Program-made: the position numbers and the translations under genes
Notes under the pieces: model-generated
Seen by the model: only the letters and a program-made list of their open reading frames with translations
What the model was told of the DNA's origin: nothing
Databases searched by the model: none
Source: Agelas oroides
Lineage: Eukaryota; Porifera; Demospongiae; Agelasida; Agelasidae
DNA: 64,000 bases
Assembly: GCA_949130485.1 (NCBI GenBank)
Contig: OX422192.1
Span: 2,145,585 to 2,209,584 of the forward strand
Reading direction: 5' to 3'
Shown: in pieces, positions 63,564 through 64,000 of the stretch
How the letters are laid out: each line of letters opens with the position of its first letter
Position numbering within the stretch: position 1 is the first letter of the stretch

Positions 63564-64000
63564 ATGAGACACCATGAGACTTCACAAGACACCATGAGAC
63601 TTCACGAGACATCATATGACTTCTTGAGACATCATGAGACACCATGAGACATCATGAGACACCATGAGACATCATAAGACACCATGAGACTTCACGAGAC
63701 ATCTTGAGACATCATAAGACATCATGAGACATCATAAGACACCATGAGAGATCACGAGACACCATGAGACTTCATGAGACTCCATAAGACATCATAAGAC
63801 TTCTTGAGACATCATGTGACACCATGAGACACCATGAGACAGTTCGAGACACCATGAGGCTTCATGAGACATCATGAGGCATCATGAGACATCATGACAC
63901 AGCATGAGACATCATGAGACACCATTTGACACCATGAGACTCCATTAGACATCATGAGACACCATGAGGCAGCAGGAGACACCATGAGACATCATGAGAC
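63564..64000 (+). repeat. Satellite B block 16, leaving the window
   Basis: About 44 ten-base units. The array shows no sign of ending at the right edge of the window. Confidence 0.95.

Noticed and set aside
14095..63647. The many overlapping open frames in the satellite region on both strands (SCPNAVQ, LVPMLSS, LSQCCPV, LDSIGTR, WTALGQD, GQHWDKT and MSHDVSWCLM repeats)
   Set aside because: They follow mechanically from a stop-free 21-bp unit and a 10-bp unit that closes a codon register every 30 bp. They occur in all frames at once, lack conserved starts or domains, and are interrupted by stops in other copies.
14087..64000. CRISPR array
   Set aside because: Repeats are contiguous with no unique spacers of constant length, the context is eukaryotic, and no cas genes are present.
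14087..64000. Centromere assignment
   Set aside because: Satellite abundance alone does not prove it. I found no CENP-B-box-like 17-mer in either unit, and no functional data exist here.
14087..64000. Assembly artefact as the explanation for the mosaic
   Set aside because: Junctions are few, exact and shared, and copies differ by real substitutions and indels, which is not typical of collapse or chimera. It cannot be excluded without reads.

Overview
The window is eukaryotic, most probably from an invertebrate animal. The evidence is a single-exon DEAD-box helicase gene with an organelle-type leader, a small membrane-protein gene with clear GT-AG splice sites and one very large intron, several families of short non-autonomous DNA transposons, and about 50 kb of satellite DNA. 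The transposon ends (TAGCCTCGTTCCCAGG type) remind me of demosponge genomes, but that is only an impression. There are no prokaryotic operons, no CRISPR array, and no rRNA or tRNA that I could recognise.

Layout. 1-14086 is the unique part. It holds a minus-strand DEAD(DEVD)-box RNA helicase (207-1601). About 0.5 kb away is a divergently placed gene for an 81-residue membrane protein (exons near 2100-2175, 2505-2574 and 7325-7517), whose 4.75 kb intron is filled with MITEs. A 2.4 kb foldback element follows (8329-10716), then more small hairpin elements. Last comes a broken transposase-like gene (11885-14086) with two apparent single-base deletions and an internal insertion; its 3' end is cut off by the satellite.

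14087-64000 is a mosaic of two unrelated satellites in strict alternation. Satellite A has a 21-bp unit made of an 11-bp half (TGTCCCAATGC) and a 10-bp half (TGTCCAGTCT). Satellite B has a 10-bp unit, CATGAGACAC or CATGAGACAT. I delimit 16 A blocks (about 24.8 kb) and 16 B blocks (about 25.1 kb, the last leaving the window). Every block has the same orientation. Only two kinds of B-to-A junction and two kinds of A-to-B junction recur, so composite A-B modules were amplified rather than each block arising independently. Nested higher-order repeats are visible: 735 bp (35 A units, three copies), 350 bp (35 B units, three copies), about 441-446 bp, 599 bp, 917 bp, 1180 bp, modules of about 2.0, 2.1 and 3.3-3.4 kb, and an 8.5 kb segmental duplication.

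The A unit has no stop codon in any of the six frames, so the many long reading frames in the array (up to 1089 codons) are by-products of the repeat and are not called as genes. The most distinctive content is this two-satellite mosaic, its sharp left edge inside a dead transposon gene, and a 41-bp miniature transposon with a perfect target duplication.
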